In this document: piece by piece, positions 7,690-16,188 of the stretch
How positions within the stretch are numbered: position 1 is the first letter of the stretch
Layout of the letters: each line of letters starts with the position of its first letter
Assembly (NCBI GenBank): GCA_016841605.1
Contig: JAENYV010000001.1
Location: 62,001 to 126,000, forward strand
Direction of reading: 5' to 3'
Length of the DNA: 64,000 nucleotides
Source: Dethiobacter alkaliphilus
Lineage (GTDB): Bacteria > Bacillota > Dethiobacteria > DTU022 > UBA8154
Notes under the pieces: model-generated
Seen by the model: the letters and a program-made list of their open reading frames with translations, nothing else
What the model was told of the DNA's origin: nothing
Databases searched by the model: none
Translations under genes and position numbers: made by a program

Positions 7690-9285
7690 GTGAAAATTGT
7701 CTCCGGTGAAAAAATGGGCGAAATTGACAGGAAAGCCATGGAAGTTTATGGGATACCCGGGCTGGTTTTAATGGAAAATGCCGGGCTGCAGGTGGTCTCT
7801 ATGGTTTGTAAGCTACGTCCTCAAAGAAATAAAGGAAGGATTATAGTTTTTTGTGGTCGCGGTAACAATGGAGGGGACGGTTTTGTCATCTCCAGGCACC
7901 TGCAGAGGCTGGGTTACCGTGTGGAAACCTGGGCTCTGGGACCTCTTTCCTCCTATAAAGGGGATGCTGCCGTCAATTATGACATCTTTCTCAAGGGGGG
8001 TGGATACGTCTTCCTGGCGGCGGAAAACGATCCATCTAAAATTACTGAAGAACTACAGGTTTCAGACCTGATTATTGACGCTCTTCTGGGTACCGGGATT
8101 CGAAACCCGGTTGCGGAACCATTTGCAGAAGTTATCAGATCCATCAATAAAAGTAGGGCTGAGGTTTTGGCGGTAGATATCCCTTCCGGCATTTCCGCAG
8201 GAACGGGGGAGGTCCTCGGAATGGCAGTGAAGGCAGATTATACGGTGACTTTTGCGCTGCCCAAGCGGGGTCTTTTACTTTTCCCGGGAGCGGAGTATGC
8301 AGGGAAAGTCTTGATTGCGGATATTGGAATTCCCCGGGGATTGACGGCTTCTTCCGAAATCAGGGAGAACCTGGTTACAGGAGATGCTGTTAAGTCCCGG
8401 CTTCCTCTCAGGAAGACGGATAGCCATAAAGGAACATACGGACGAGCTCTTATCCTGGCGGGTTCTGCCGGTATGACCGGTGCGGCGTCCCTGGCCGGCG
8501 AAGCCGCACTGCGCGGCGGTGCCGGTCTGGTTTATGCAGGGACCGCCGCGGAATTAAGAGCAGTTTTGGAGGCCAAGCTCCAAGAAATAATTGTCCTGGG
8601 TTTTCCCGGAGACGGGAAGGGAAACCTGATACCCGCCGGGGCCCAGGAAATTGTGGATTTTGCCGGGAAGTGCCGGGTTGTGGCGTTTGGCCCCGGATTG
8701 GATCCTGGTTCCGGGACTCTGGCGCTGTTAAGAGAGTTGCTCGATAAAACAACGCTGCCCATGGTGGTAGATGCCGGTGGGCTGGGGGCACTGGCTTTGG
8801 ACACGAATCTCTTCAAAAATAAGAAGGCACCCCTGATTGTTACTCCCCACCCGGGAGAGATGGCCCGTCTAAGCGGAACAGAGACCTCCGTTATTCAGCG
8901 GGAGAGATGGAAATTTGCCGCAGAAAAAGCGCAGGAGTGGGACAGTATTGTCGTGCTGAAAGGAGCACATACTGTTACTGCTCTACCGGACGGAGAAATT
9001 TTTATCAATCCAACGGGAAATCCTGTTCTTTCCACTGCGGGGTCCGGAGATATTCTTACGGGGATAGTGACGGCACTGGTGGCCCAGGGGCTCCCTCTGC
9101 AGTGGGGAGCTGTTTGTGGGGCTTATCTCCACGGTCTGGCCGGAGACTTGCTGGCAGCCCAGACCGGTGAGAGAGGGCATATGGCAGGCGACCTGCTATC
9201 CTTTATTCCCATGGCGCTGAACCGGACGGCAGAACTTTCTTTTTCTGAGCCGGGAAGCCTTTACCCCGTAAAAATTATCAGTTAA
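7690..9285 (+). CDS. nnr: Bifunctional NAD(P)HX epimerase/dehydratase
   Basis: This enzyme repairs hydrated NADH and NADPH. The N-terminal YjeF_N/NnrE domain (about 1-215) carries GRGNNGGDGFV and VDIPSG and interconverts the R and S epimers. The C-terminal ribokinase-like NnrD domain (about 230-525) carries HKGTYGRALILAGS, TPHPGEMARL, VLKGAHTV and TAGSGDILTG, and dehydrates S-NAD(P)HX at the cost of ADP. An in-frame GTG at 7672 exists, but GTG 7690 has GGGGAG ten bases upstream and gives the family's normal start (MKIVSGEKM), so I use 7690 (531 residues). The ECF transporter genes follow directly, an order of unclear meaning. Confidence 0.93.
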   Translation: MKIVSGEKMGEIDRKAMEVYGIPGLVLMENAGLQVVSMVCKLRPQRNKGRIIVFCGRGNNGGDGFVISRHLQRLGYRVETWALGPLSSYKGDAAVNYDIFLKGGGYVFLAAENDPSKITEELQVSDLIIDALLGTGIRNPVAEPFAEVIRSINKSRAEVLAVDIPSGISAGTGEVLGMAVKADYTVTFALPKRGLLLFPGAEYAGKVLIADIGIPRGLTASSEIRENLVTGDAVKSRLPLRKTDSHKGTYGRALILAGSAGMTGAASLAGEAALRGGAGLVYAGTAAELRAVLEAKLQEIIVLGFPGDGKGNLIPAGAQEIVDFAGKCRVVAFGPGLDPGSGTLALLRELLDKTTLPMVVDAGGLGALALDTNLFKNKKAPLIVTPHPGEMARLSGTETSVIQRERWKFAAEKAQEWDSIVVLKGAHTVTALPDGEIFINPTGNPVLSTAGSGDILTGIVTALVAQGLPLQWGAVCGAYLHGLAGDLLAAQTGERGHMAGDLLSFIPMALNRTAELSFSEPGSLYPVKIIS

Positions 9286-9308
9286 AAGATTTTTGCAAGG
9301 TAAGCCGC

Positions 9309-10997
9309 TTGGCTAAATTTTCGAAGCAGCCGTTTGAGTACGAAGATAATTTACTTAAATCGTTGCTAAAATATGGTGTTCATGTTATTCTTATCTTGTA
9401 TATATTAAGGAAAAAGCGGGGAAAACAGGGCGTGGTAGAACCGGTTGTTGATATCCGGGATCTTACTTTTACATATAGCGAAAATTCCATTCCGGCACTG
9501 ATCGATATAAATTTTAAGGTGTTACCTGGTGAGTTTGTAACCATTACCGGGGACAGCGGCTGTGGTAAATCTACTCTGGCACTATGCTTGGCCGGTTTTA
9601 TCCCCAGTGCTTTTCCCGGCAAGATGCGCGGTACGGTTTGCATACAGGGAAAGGAGACAGGGGAATACCTTCACGGAGGACTTTCCGGGATTGTAGGACT
9701 CGTTCAGCAGGACCCGGAAGCACAACTCTGTACACTGAGTGTTAAAGACGAGGTTGCTTTTGGTCTGGAGAACCTCTGTTTTGCTTCGGAAAAGATAAGA
9801 GAAAATGTACAGTTTGCTCTGGCTGCAGTTGGGGCGGAAGCGTTGTTGGATAGAAAAGTACACACCCTCTCCGGAGGAGAAAAGCAGAGGGTTGCCATAG
9901 CTTCCGTTTTGGCCATGAATCCTTCCCTGCTGATCCTGGATGAACCGACAGCTAACCTGGACCCTCACTGTACGGAAGAGGTCCTGCGAGTGCTGGAGAA
10001 TTTGAAAAAAAAGCGCAAAACCTCCATTATTGTTATTGAACATCGTCTGGACCGGCTACTTCCTCTTTCCGACCGACTGGTGGTAATGAAAAGAGGCAGA
10101 ATAGTTGCTGAGACTATCCCGGCAGTAAACGGAAAACCGGATGCTCTTACGACAAGTGCAGTAAGATTGCCGCCCGTATCTTCTGATGAAATTCGACCCG
10201 GTGTTTCCCTTTTGCAGACCGACAGAATTTCGAATAATCCTCTCCTCGTTGTTGAAAATCTAAGCGCAGGTTACGAAGGGAAAAAAATTCTTGAAGACAT
10301 CAGCTTTTCCGCTTATCCCGGAGAAATTATCGCTCTTATGGGTGATAATGGCTGCGGGAAAACGACGCTGCTGCTGGCTTTGCTGGGAGTTCTACCCCTG
10401 CTGAAAGGGAAAATTTTTTTCGGGGGAGAACAGATTTCCATGATGAAGGTTAACCGGCGGGCTCGTAGCATGGGCCTTACTTTTCAGAATCCCAATCACC
10501 AGATTTTTGAGAATACCGTCTTGAAGGAAGCCCGGCTCCCTTCATTTTTTTTGAAAGATAGCTCCTGCAGCGAAGACGAACAGGAAATAATGCATTTCTT
10601 GGAAAAGTTTGACCTGCTGCAATACAAGGATAAAATTCCCTTTGCCTTAAGCCTGGGGGAGAAAAAGCGTCTCACCCTTGTCTCTGTTCTGGCTTACTCA
10701 CCGAAGCTTCTGATTCTTGATGAACCCCTGGTAGGACAGGATAGAGATCGTTTAAAGCTCCTTCTTGACGCACTGCTGGACCATAGCCGAAAGGGCGGCC
10801 TGACAATAATGATCTGTCACGAACCAGCTATTGTGGCTTCCTGGTGCCGGCGTATTCTATTCCTGGAAAAAGGCAGGCTGCGAATCAATGCCCCAACAGA
10901 AGTAGCTTTGGAAAAATTGTCTGAGTTAGGTCGGGATGAATATCTTCCTCCTTATGGATATACCGGTTTAACCTATGGGGAAAGGATGCCCGGATGA
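9309..10997 (+). CDS. ECF transporter ATPase with two fused ABC domains
   Basis: The protein carries two complete ABC ATPase cassettes and would serve as both A subunits of an energy-coupling-factor vitamin or metal transporter. Cassette 1 shows GDSGCGKST, LSGGEKQRVAIA and LLILDEPTANLDP; cassette 2 shows GDNGCGKTT, LSLGEKKRLTLV and LLILDEPLVGQD. The long TTG-initiated form has an odd 40-residue head containing a hydrophobic stretch; GTG at 9432, behind GGGG, gives a more usual start, so the 5' end is uncertain. It overlaps ecfT by 4 bp. No substrate-binding S component is nearby, so it may energise S components encoded elsewhere. Confidence 0.88.
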   Translation: MAKFSKQPFEYEDNLLKSLLKYGVHVILILYILRKKRGKQGVVEPVVDIRDLTFTYSENSIPALIDINFKVLPGEFVTITGDSGCGKSTLALCLAGFIPSAFPGKMRGTVCIQGKETGEYLHGGLSGIVGLVQQDPEAQLCTLSVKDEVAFGLENLCFASEKIRENVQFALAAVGAEALLDRKVHTLSGGEKQRVAIASVLAMNPSLLILDEPTANLDPHCTEEVLRVLENLKKKRKTSIIVIEHRLDRLLPLSDRLVVMKRGRIVAETIPAVNGKPDALTTSAVRLPPVSSDEIRPGVSLLQTDRISNNPLLVVENLSAGYEGKKILEDISFSAYPGEIIALMGDNGCGKTTLLLALLGVLPLLKGKIFFGGEQISMMKVNRRARSMGLTFQNPNHQIFENTVLKEARLPSFFLKDSSCSEDEQEIMHFLEKFDLLQYKDKIPFALSLGEKKRLTLVSVLAYSPKLLILDEPLVGQDRDRLKLLLDALLDHSRKGGLTIMICHEPAIVASWCRRILFLEKGRLRINAPTEVALEKLSELGRDEYLPPYGYTGLTYGERMPG

Positions 10998-11833
10998 TGA
11001 ACATTGACAGTTATAATGCCCGCAGAAAAACGGCTTCCCGGACAATAAAAGCATTTTTCCCAGGTCTAAGTTACGTAGATGGTTCCACGGTATTGCACCG
11101 GGCTCATCCTTTAGTCAAATTAGCATTGCTGCTTTCATTCAGCTTAACGGTTTTTGCTCTTTCCCCTTTTTTGCCGTCCGTCATACTCTTTGTGTTGCTT
11201 ATGACCGGTTATGGACTGGCAGGACTGGGGTTGACTTTTTTCTCACGCAAACTGCGCTTTATTTTTATTTTTGGATTTATAATTTTTATAGTCCAGATTT
11301 TATCGGTAAGGGAAGGTTTCCTGTTCTGGACGGTTTCCCTGGGAAAGATCCACCTGGATGTTTGGTCGGAGGGTTTCTGGGGAGGGCTTAGTATGATGAT
11401 GCGCTTTGTTAATGTTATTGGTTCCAGTTATCTTTTTGTGGCAACAACAGATCCGAACCGCCTTGCTTATGCCCTGATGCAAGTGGGCTTGCCGTACAGG
11501 CTTGGTTTTATGTTAATTACCGCTCTACGTTTCATTCCTCTTTTCCATATGGAACTGGCACAAGTCCGTAATGCACAGATGGCTAAGGGAATAGAGCTTG
11601 AAGGGGTTTCTCCGCGCAAAATGATCAAATACGTAAGATATCTACTGGTACCACTGGTTATTTCTGCTCTGAGCAAGGTTGATTTGCTGGCCATATCTAT
11701 GGAGAGCAGGGCTTTTGGGCTATACCCAACCAGGAGCTATATGGAGACGCAAGTGCTTTCCCCAAAAGACCGATTTCTCCTTCCGGCAATTCCTGTTTTG
11801 TTCGCAGCTTTTTATTTTTTCTTCCAAAGATAA
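10994..11833 (+). CDS. ecfT: ECF transporter transmembrane component EcfT
   Basis: The 279-residue protein has about five or six membrane spans. The two coupling-helix signatures that contact the ATPases are present: AQMAKGIE and SRAFG, variants of the A-R-G motifs of EcfT. The start ATG overlaps the ATPase stop (ATGA), implying coupled translation. A strong terminator follows. Together with the fused ATPase it makes a complete energising module. Which vitamin or metal it serves depends on an S component not present here. Confidence 0.88.
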   Translation: MMNIDSYNARRKTASRTIKAFFPGLSYVDGSTVLHRAHPLVKLALLLSFSLTVFALSPFLPSVILFVLLMTGYGLAGLGLTFFSRKLRFIFIFGFIIFIVQILSVREGFLFWTVSLGKIHLDVWSEGFWGGLSMMMRFVNVIGSSYLFVATTDPNRLAYALMQVGLPYRLGFMLITALRFIPLFHMELAQVRNAQMAKGIELEGVSPRKMIKYVRYLLVPLVISALSKVDLLAISMESRAFGLYPTRSYMETQVLSPKDRFLLPAIPVLFAAFYFFFQR

Positions 11834-11852
11834 AAATAGTATTTTAATACCT

Positions 11853-11886
11853 AAAACTCTTGTTTAACAGGACAAGAGTTTTTTTT
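11853..11886 (+). terminator. Rho-independent terminator after ecfT
   Basis: A perfect 11-bp stem (AAAACTCTTGT / ACAAGAGTTTT) with an 8-nt loop runs into a stretch of T residues, 20 bp after the ecfT stop. Confidence 0.9.
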
Positions 11887-12024
11887 ATTTGAACAGTTTA
11901 ATTACTTTGAAATGATTGCAGTAAAAAATAAAGTTTCTTTTTTCCGGGAACTATAAGTTATAAAAATAATAATAGGGATATACATTAAATATGAATAGGT
12001 TTTTTGATTTTGGAGATGGTAAAG

Positions 12025-12711
12025 ATGGTATTAAAACCTGGCAGGATAGTAATAGTGCTGCTGATCTTGCTGTTATGTGCAGGCTTTTTATATTTTTATC
12101 CTCGCCAAAGCTTAAATGCGGAAAATATTATCCATAGAACGCTGAAAAAAGAAAAAAATATTACCAGTTATTATCTAATGCTGGAAATGGAATTTAATCA
12201 GGGAAACAAGATCCGGGAACATTTCGTGCAGGTCTGGTATACATCTCCGCATTTTTTCCGGGTCGAATTTTTCCCCAGTTATCCGGAAAAAAACGGGCAA
12301 CCTGATCAGGTCATCATATCCGACGGGGTGAAAATATGGCTTTTCAGCCCGGAAATGGGCGATTATTTTGCACTAAGTCCCAGCTTGCAGGAACTTACCC
12401 CCACCCCTTTTTTATTGAATACATTTGTAGAAGGACTTGCCAAGTCGCGGGAAAGTGAATTTTTAGGAATAGAGAAAAAGGAAAAAAATGCATATTATCT
12501 GCTACGGGTTATCCCTCCGGTTTCCGGGAAAGAGCATGCCTATGAGGAAATTTGGTTGGAAAAAAGGACTCTTCTTCCTGTGCAGATCATTAGCTATGAC
12601 CAACAAGAACAAGTGCAGCAGCGAGTTTTATTTCACAAAACTGTTCTTAATGCCGATAACCCTGAAGAATTATTTAAAATTGATGAAAAAGGCGGCGCAG
12701 TAAGCCAGTGA
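12025..12711 (+). CDS. LolA/YdcC-like lipoprotein-sorting domain protein
   Basis: The 228-residue protein starts with a membrane anchor (about residues 7-26) followed by an extracytoplasmic beta-sheet domain of the LolA/outer-membrane-lipoprotein-sorting type. Recognisable elements are NITSYYLMLEMEF near the start of the domain, the strand VIISDGVKIWLFSPE, and the late EEIWLEKRTLLPVQI. Gram-positive relatives such as Bacillus YdcC are sporulation-associated. ATG 12025 is chosen because GGAG precedes it by 9 bp; TTG 12004 has no site. The stop overlaps the start of the prenyltransferase gene, so the two are an operon. Confidence 0.7.
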   Translation: MVLKPGRIVIVLLILLLCAGFLYFYPRQSLNAENIIHRTLKKEKNITSYYLMLEMEFNQGNKIREHFVQVWYTSPHFFRVEFFPSYPEKNGQPDQVIISDGVKIWLFSPEMGDYFALSPSLQELTPTPFLLNTFVEGLAKSRESEFLGIEKKEKNAYYLLRVIPPVSGKEHAYEEIWLEKRTLLPVQIISYDQQEQVQQRVLFHKTVLNADNPEELFKIDEKGGAVSQ

Positions 12712-13742
12712 CCAAAGTATACGAACCGTTTTTAATAAAACAGGAAAATGAGGCAGCTACGGATGCAGAAATATTACAGAGGAAAATAAGATCGCTTCTG
12801 GGAACAAACCTGGATAAAGTTGAAGAAATTCTTCAAGATTATCCGACTTCCGGAAAAGGGTTATTGCGTGAACTGGCGGATTATATCTTAACCTGCCGGG
12901 GGAAGCGGATGCGTCCGATTTTATTGATGTTGTGCGGAAATCTTGGAGCGGTTGTCGAAGATTACTCTATGGTCAGGGCGGCGGCGGCAGTTGAACTTAT
13001 TCATACAGCCTCTTTGATCCATGATGATGTGATCGATGCATCCCTCAAGAGAAGAGGGAAACTTTCACTGAATAATATCTGCGGCAACCGGTCGGCAGTT
13101 TTAGTAGGGGATTTCTTTTTTGCCCGGGCTTTTGAACTTATTGCTTGTTGTGGTGATTTCGAACTAAATATGCTTCTTACGCAGGCGATCGGAGCAATGT
13201 GCGAAGGCGAGATAGAGCAGGCCAGACTGGCATTTAACCCGATGATTTCAGAAGAGGATTATTTTGCCAATATTTATCGTAAGACCGCTGTTTTGCTTGA
13301 AGCTTCCTGCGGGGCAGGAGGACGCCTGGCTGCCCTGGATGAGCAGAATATACAGAAGCTGGAATCTTTTGGCCGAAACCTGGGTCTTGCTTTTCAGATT
13401 ACCGACGATATCCTTGATATTGTTGGAGAGCCCTCTATTACCGGCAAACCGGTGGGAAATGATCTCAAGGAGGGAAATATTACGCTTCCCCTCATCTATA
13501 TCCTTAAGGATCCTTATTGGGGGCCATGCCTGAGAGAAATAATTAACAAAAGAGATTTTTCTCCCGCTTCTTTGGAATTCCTGAAAGATCCATCTTGCAG
13601 CCGGGTTCCTCTTGAATCGGCTCGTTTAAAAGCTCTCCATTTCATTGAGAAAGCCCTCGAACATCTCTCCGGGTTTAAAGACTGCCCTGCTAAAACGGTC
13701 ATGAAAGAACTGGCCAATTCTATACCCAATAGAAATTCATAG
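12708..13742 (+). CDS. Polyprenyl diphosphate synthase (HepT-like)
   Basis: The protein is 344 residues with both Asp-rich motifs of trans-prenyltransferases: DDVID (first, followed by RRG) and DDILD (second). It condenses isopentenyl diphosphate onto an allylic starter to make a C30-C40 chain for quinone or other isoprenoids. Chain length cannot be read reliably. GTG 12708 overlaps the previous stop (GTGA). No hepS-like partner gene is present in the window, so it may be a homomeric enzyme or pair with a distant subunit. The convergent DUF2600 gene may use its product. Confidence 0.88.
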   Translation: MTKVYEPFLIKQENEAATDAEILQRKIRSLLGTNLDKVEEILQDYPTSGKGLLRELADYILTCRGKRMRPILLMLCGNLGAVVEDYSMVRAAAAVELIHTASLIHDDVIDASLKRRGKLSLNNICGNRSAVLVGDFFFARAFELIACCGDFELNMLLTQAIGAMCEGEIEQARLAFNPMISEEDYFANIYRKTAVLLEASCGAGGRLAALDEQNIQKLESFGRNLGLAFQITDDILDIVGEPSITGKPVGNDLKEGNITLPLIYILKDPYWGPCLREIINKRDFSPASLEFLKDPSCSRVPLESARLKALHFIEKALEHLSGFKDCPAKTVMKELANSIPNRNS

Positions 13743-13758
13743 AAATCGGTTGAGACCT

Positions 13759-14868
13759 TTAAATTAGACCTCTTTCCCGCAGCAAGCGGCAGGCATAAAA
13801 CATGACAAAGGTGTCTTTTTCTCCTGTTGCCGACAGAAGACGGCGGGCGCTTTTTTCCAGCCCCTGACTTTTAATTTTCGGATCCGATAGGTAGAGAGCC
13901 AGGAGACCCTTGACCACGGTACGGTGGAAAGCGGGTTCCGGCATTTCTTCTGCCCGGCGAAGTGCTTTTTCAACAAATACCTCCATTCGGTAGAGACATT
14001 GCTCTTTACCGGAATAAAACGAAACAAAATTTAAGTCTTTTTCACGTTGATCCTCTTCCTGATCGATAAAATAGTCCAATAAAATATGTAATCCACAAAT
14101 CCAGGGAAAGTAACCGTTAAAGAGCGTTTCAACTTCATCCGGGTTAATTTCTTGGCGGGAAGCTAATGCCAGGAGAACAAATATTCCCAAAGTGGAACCT
14201 GACGCTGCGGCAAACTCATTCCAGTAGAGGTATGGAAATTTTTTTTGATATCTTTGAAACCATTTAACCAGGTAACGGGAGCGGTTCTCTACTGAAAGGT
14301 GTTTGAGGGCCTGAAGGTCACTATAAAGAGCAGCCAGGAAAAAAAGTTTATCTTTGACTTTTTTATAGCCGGGGAGTTTACGGAGCATCTCCCTGCTTTT
14401 TTTGACCAAATTTTCCAGATATCCTCCGTCCTCATTGATGAAATAAAAGCGGTAATAGTCTTCGTTATTTTCATTCTCAGATTGTAGAGCTCTCAACATG
14501 GACAAATGCAGATAGCGAAAGCCCCTCTCTCTGAAGGTATCTTTTTCCATTTCCGTCAAATATGGTCTGTCCTGCTGCAATGAAATCCTGTCACAAAGAT
14601 TGTCCAGGTAATCACTGATAGTCTGATAAGAGACGATTAAGGGGATGAGCTTTTCAACTGCCGTTGGTTGGAGCAGGGAAAAAACGGCTCCTCCCTGACA
14701 ATGGAACCGCTTCGAGTTGATGCTTTGCAGAGCCTGTTTCCGCAGAAAAGGGGAGGGGCAGGCTTGTAGAGATTGCTTCCAACCCTGCAGTTCCTTTTCC
14801 ACCGCAGGCAGAACCTTTCCAACAAGGCGAATTATAAGCAGCCACTGTATCAGGTGACTTTGCATCAT
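13759..14868 (-). CDS. DUF2600 protein, tetraprenyl-beta-curcumene-synthase-like
   Basis: The 369-residue all-helical protein matches the DUF2600/YtpB family, whose Bacillus member cyclises a C35 prenyl diphosphate to tetraprenyl-beta-curcumene. Visible family features are SYQTISDYLDNLCDR near residue 80, the aromatic RFYFINEDGGYLENLV, and LLDYFIDQEEDQ near residue 265, Asp-rich segments that could bind the diphosphate through Mg2+. It converges on the polyprenyl synthase gene with only 16 bp between stops, a physical link that fits a two-step isoprenoid route. The start is one of two adjacent ATGs at 14868/14865, with AGGA upstream. Confidence 0.82.
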   Translation of the reverse strand: MMQSHLIQWLLIIRLVGKVLPAVEKELQGWKQSLQACPSPFLRKQALQSINSKRFHCQGGAVFSLLQPTAVEKLIPLIVSYQTISDYLDNLCDRISLQQDRPYLTEMEKDTFRERGFRYLHLSMLRALQSENENNEDYYRFYFINEDGGYLENLVKKSREMLRKLPGYKKVKDKLFFLAALYSDLQALKHLSVENRSRYLVKWFQRYQKKFPYLYWNEFAAASGSTLGIFVLLALASRQEINPDEVETLFNGYFPWICGLHILLDYFIDQEEDQREKDLNFVSFYSGKEQCLYRMEVFVEKALRRAEEMPEPAFHRTVVKGLLALYLSDPKIKSQGLEKSARRLLSATGEKDTFVMFYACRLLRERGLI

Positions 14869-14966
14869 ATTTATTCCTGCTTTCTTTTTATTACATTTTA
14901 AACGATTCTACAGGGTGTTATACAAAAAAGACATAAAAACCTGGGAAAATTACGGTTTGCACAGGC

Positions 14967-14993
14967 ACAAAATAACTCTTTAGCCATAAAATA
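14967..14993 (+). promoter_or_regulatory. Sigma-K/E-like promoter for the family 2 glycosyltransferase
   Basis: AC (14967-14968), 16 bp, then CATAAAATA (14985-14993) matches the mother-cell consensus AC-N16/17-CATANNNTA. It lies 48 bp ahead of the ATG at 15041. Confidence 0.55.
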
Positions 14994-15040
14994 ATAGTAA
15001 CGATATTTCTTCTAGAGCATTGGAAAGCGAGGAAATGCAA

Positions 15041-15805
15041 ATGCCATTCCCTAAACTTGAGGATGTTTCTATTATTCTTGCCGCTTATAACGCGCTTAAT
15101 TACTCCAAAGCCTGTCTGCAAACCATCCGGAAGTACACCCCGGAAGGCTATCAGCTGATCCTGGTTAATAACGGTTCAACAGATGATACCAAAGATTTTT
15201 TTGATCGTATTCCAGGAGCACATGTCATTCACAACACGAAAAACCTGGGTTTTCCCGGGGGATATAATCAGGGTATGCGAGCCGCTTCAACAAAATACTT
15301 GCTTCTCATAAATAATGATTGTTTGGTCAGCCATAATTGGTTGGACAATATGCTTTCCTGTGCTTTAAGTGAACGGGATATCGGTATCGTGGGACCACTG
15401 AGCAATCGTGTTCCCACCCGGCAACGGGTGGATAAGGAATTTAAGAACATGGATGAATTTTACGCTTTTACGGAAGAATTCAACCGGCCGGACAGCAGCA
15501 AGTGGTTTCCCGTTTCCAGGCTAAGTGGTTTTTGTTTTCTTATTCGAAAAGAAGTAGTAGAAAAAATAGGGTATTTTGATGAAGCTTTTGGCGCCGGAAC
15601 CCACGAAGATGTTGATTATTGTCTGCGGGCAAGAAACGCCGGCTTTAAGCTTTTCTGTGCCGGTGATGTTTTCATCCATCATTTTTCCCATCAAACTTTT
15701 ATTGCCAACAACATTGACCTCCAGGAAATATACCATTATAACAAATATTTGTTAAACCAGAAATGGAGCCTGTACAAGACAAAAAGCATTAAAAACACCA
15801 GGTAA
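15041..15805 (+). CDS. Family 2 glycosyltransferase
   Basis: The 254-residue GT-A glycosyltransferase has VSIILAAYNALNYSKACL at the start, LVNNGSTDDT, the metal-site region LLINNDCLV, and a C-terminal GAGTHEDVDYCLRARNAGF, as in rhamnosyl- and related transferases. No membrane segment is seen. ATG 15041 is preferred over TTG 15020 because GAGG sits 8 bp before it. The upstream promoter fits the mother-cell sigma-K pattern, so I infer a role in spore-surface glycosylation late in sporulation. A small gene with the same promoter type follows. Donor and acceptor unknown. Confidence 0.85.
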   Translation: MPFPKLEDVSIILAAYNALNYSKACLQTIRKYTPEGYQLILVNNGSTDDTKDFFDRIPGAHVIHNTKNLGFPGGYNQGMRAASTKYLLLINNDCLVSHNWLDNMLSCALSERDIGIVGPLSNRVPTRQRVDKEFKNMDEFYAFTEEFNRPDSSKWFPVSRLSGFCFLIRKEVVEKIGYFDEAFGAGTHEDVDYCLRARNAGFKLFCAGDVFIHHFSHQTFIANNIDLQEIYHYNKYLLNQKWSLYKTKSIKNTR

Positions 15806-15830
15806 CAATTTTTTTAACTGCGCATAAACT
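15804..15830 (+). promoter_or_regulatory. Sigma-K/E-like promoter for the 59-residue gene
   Basis: AC (15804-15805), exactly 16 bp, then CATAAACTA (15822-15830). The promoter begins at the glycosyltransferase stop and gives a leader of about 20 nt before TTG 15860. Confidence 0.55.
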
Positions 15831-15859
15831 ATAGAAAACTTATGAAAGGGGGAATTATC

Positions 15860-16039
15860 TTGGTTAATATTATGAATAAACCCGAACAGGTTCTGAAAAT
15901 TAGACTTGGTCGCCGGGGTTACAGCCTTGAAGATTGTAAAGAATTGTTGGAAAACAGGAGAGGAGATGTTTCGCTTATCAACAAACGAGGTTCACTCAAG
16001 ACCAGTTTAAAAGATACCGGCTCAATAAGACATTGTTGA
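15860..16039 (+). CDS. Small basic protein, unrecognised
   Basis: I do not recognise this 59-residue protein. AAGGGGG lies 7 bp before TTG 15860, the best start; ATG 15842 overlaps that site and is unlikely, and ATG 15872 is possible. The sequence is basic and polar (RLGRRGYSLEDCKELLENRR), with no membrane segment and two Cys. A sigma-K-like promoter directly upstream and the neighbouring glycosyltransferase suggest a small late-sporulation or coat protein. That is an inference from context only. Confidence 0.6.
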   Translation: MVNIMNKPEQVLKIRLGRRGYSLEDCKELLENRRGDVSLINKRGSLKTSLKDTGSIRHC

Positions 16040-16122
16040 AAAAGATAGAACTGACCGGGTCGTCAGATAGCCCAGGATAATTAGTTATCGTCCGAGTTGA
16101 GACCAGATACATGAATTGAATG

Positions 16123-16158
16123 ATTAAAACAGGCTGAAACTTTAAGGCCTGTTTTAAT
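16123..16158. terminator. Perfect 12-bp hairpin
   Basis: ATTAAAACAGGC (16123-16134) and GCCTGTTTTAAT (16147-16158) flank a 12-nt loop, 84 bp after the small gene and 30 bp before the next start. It fits a terminator (TTTT in the second arm) but could also act in the leader of the downstream gene. Confidence 0.6.
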
Positions 16159-16188
16159 GTTGATCACACCCCCAAGTGAGGGATGAAA

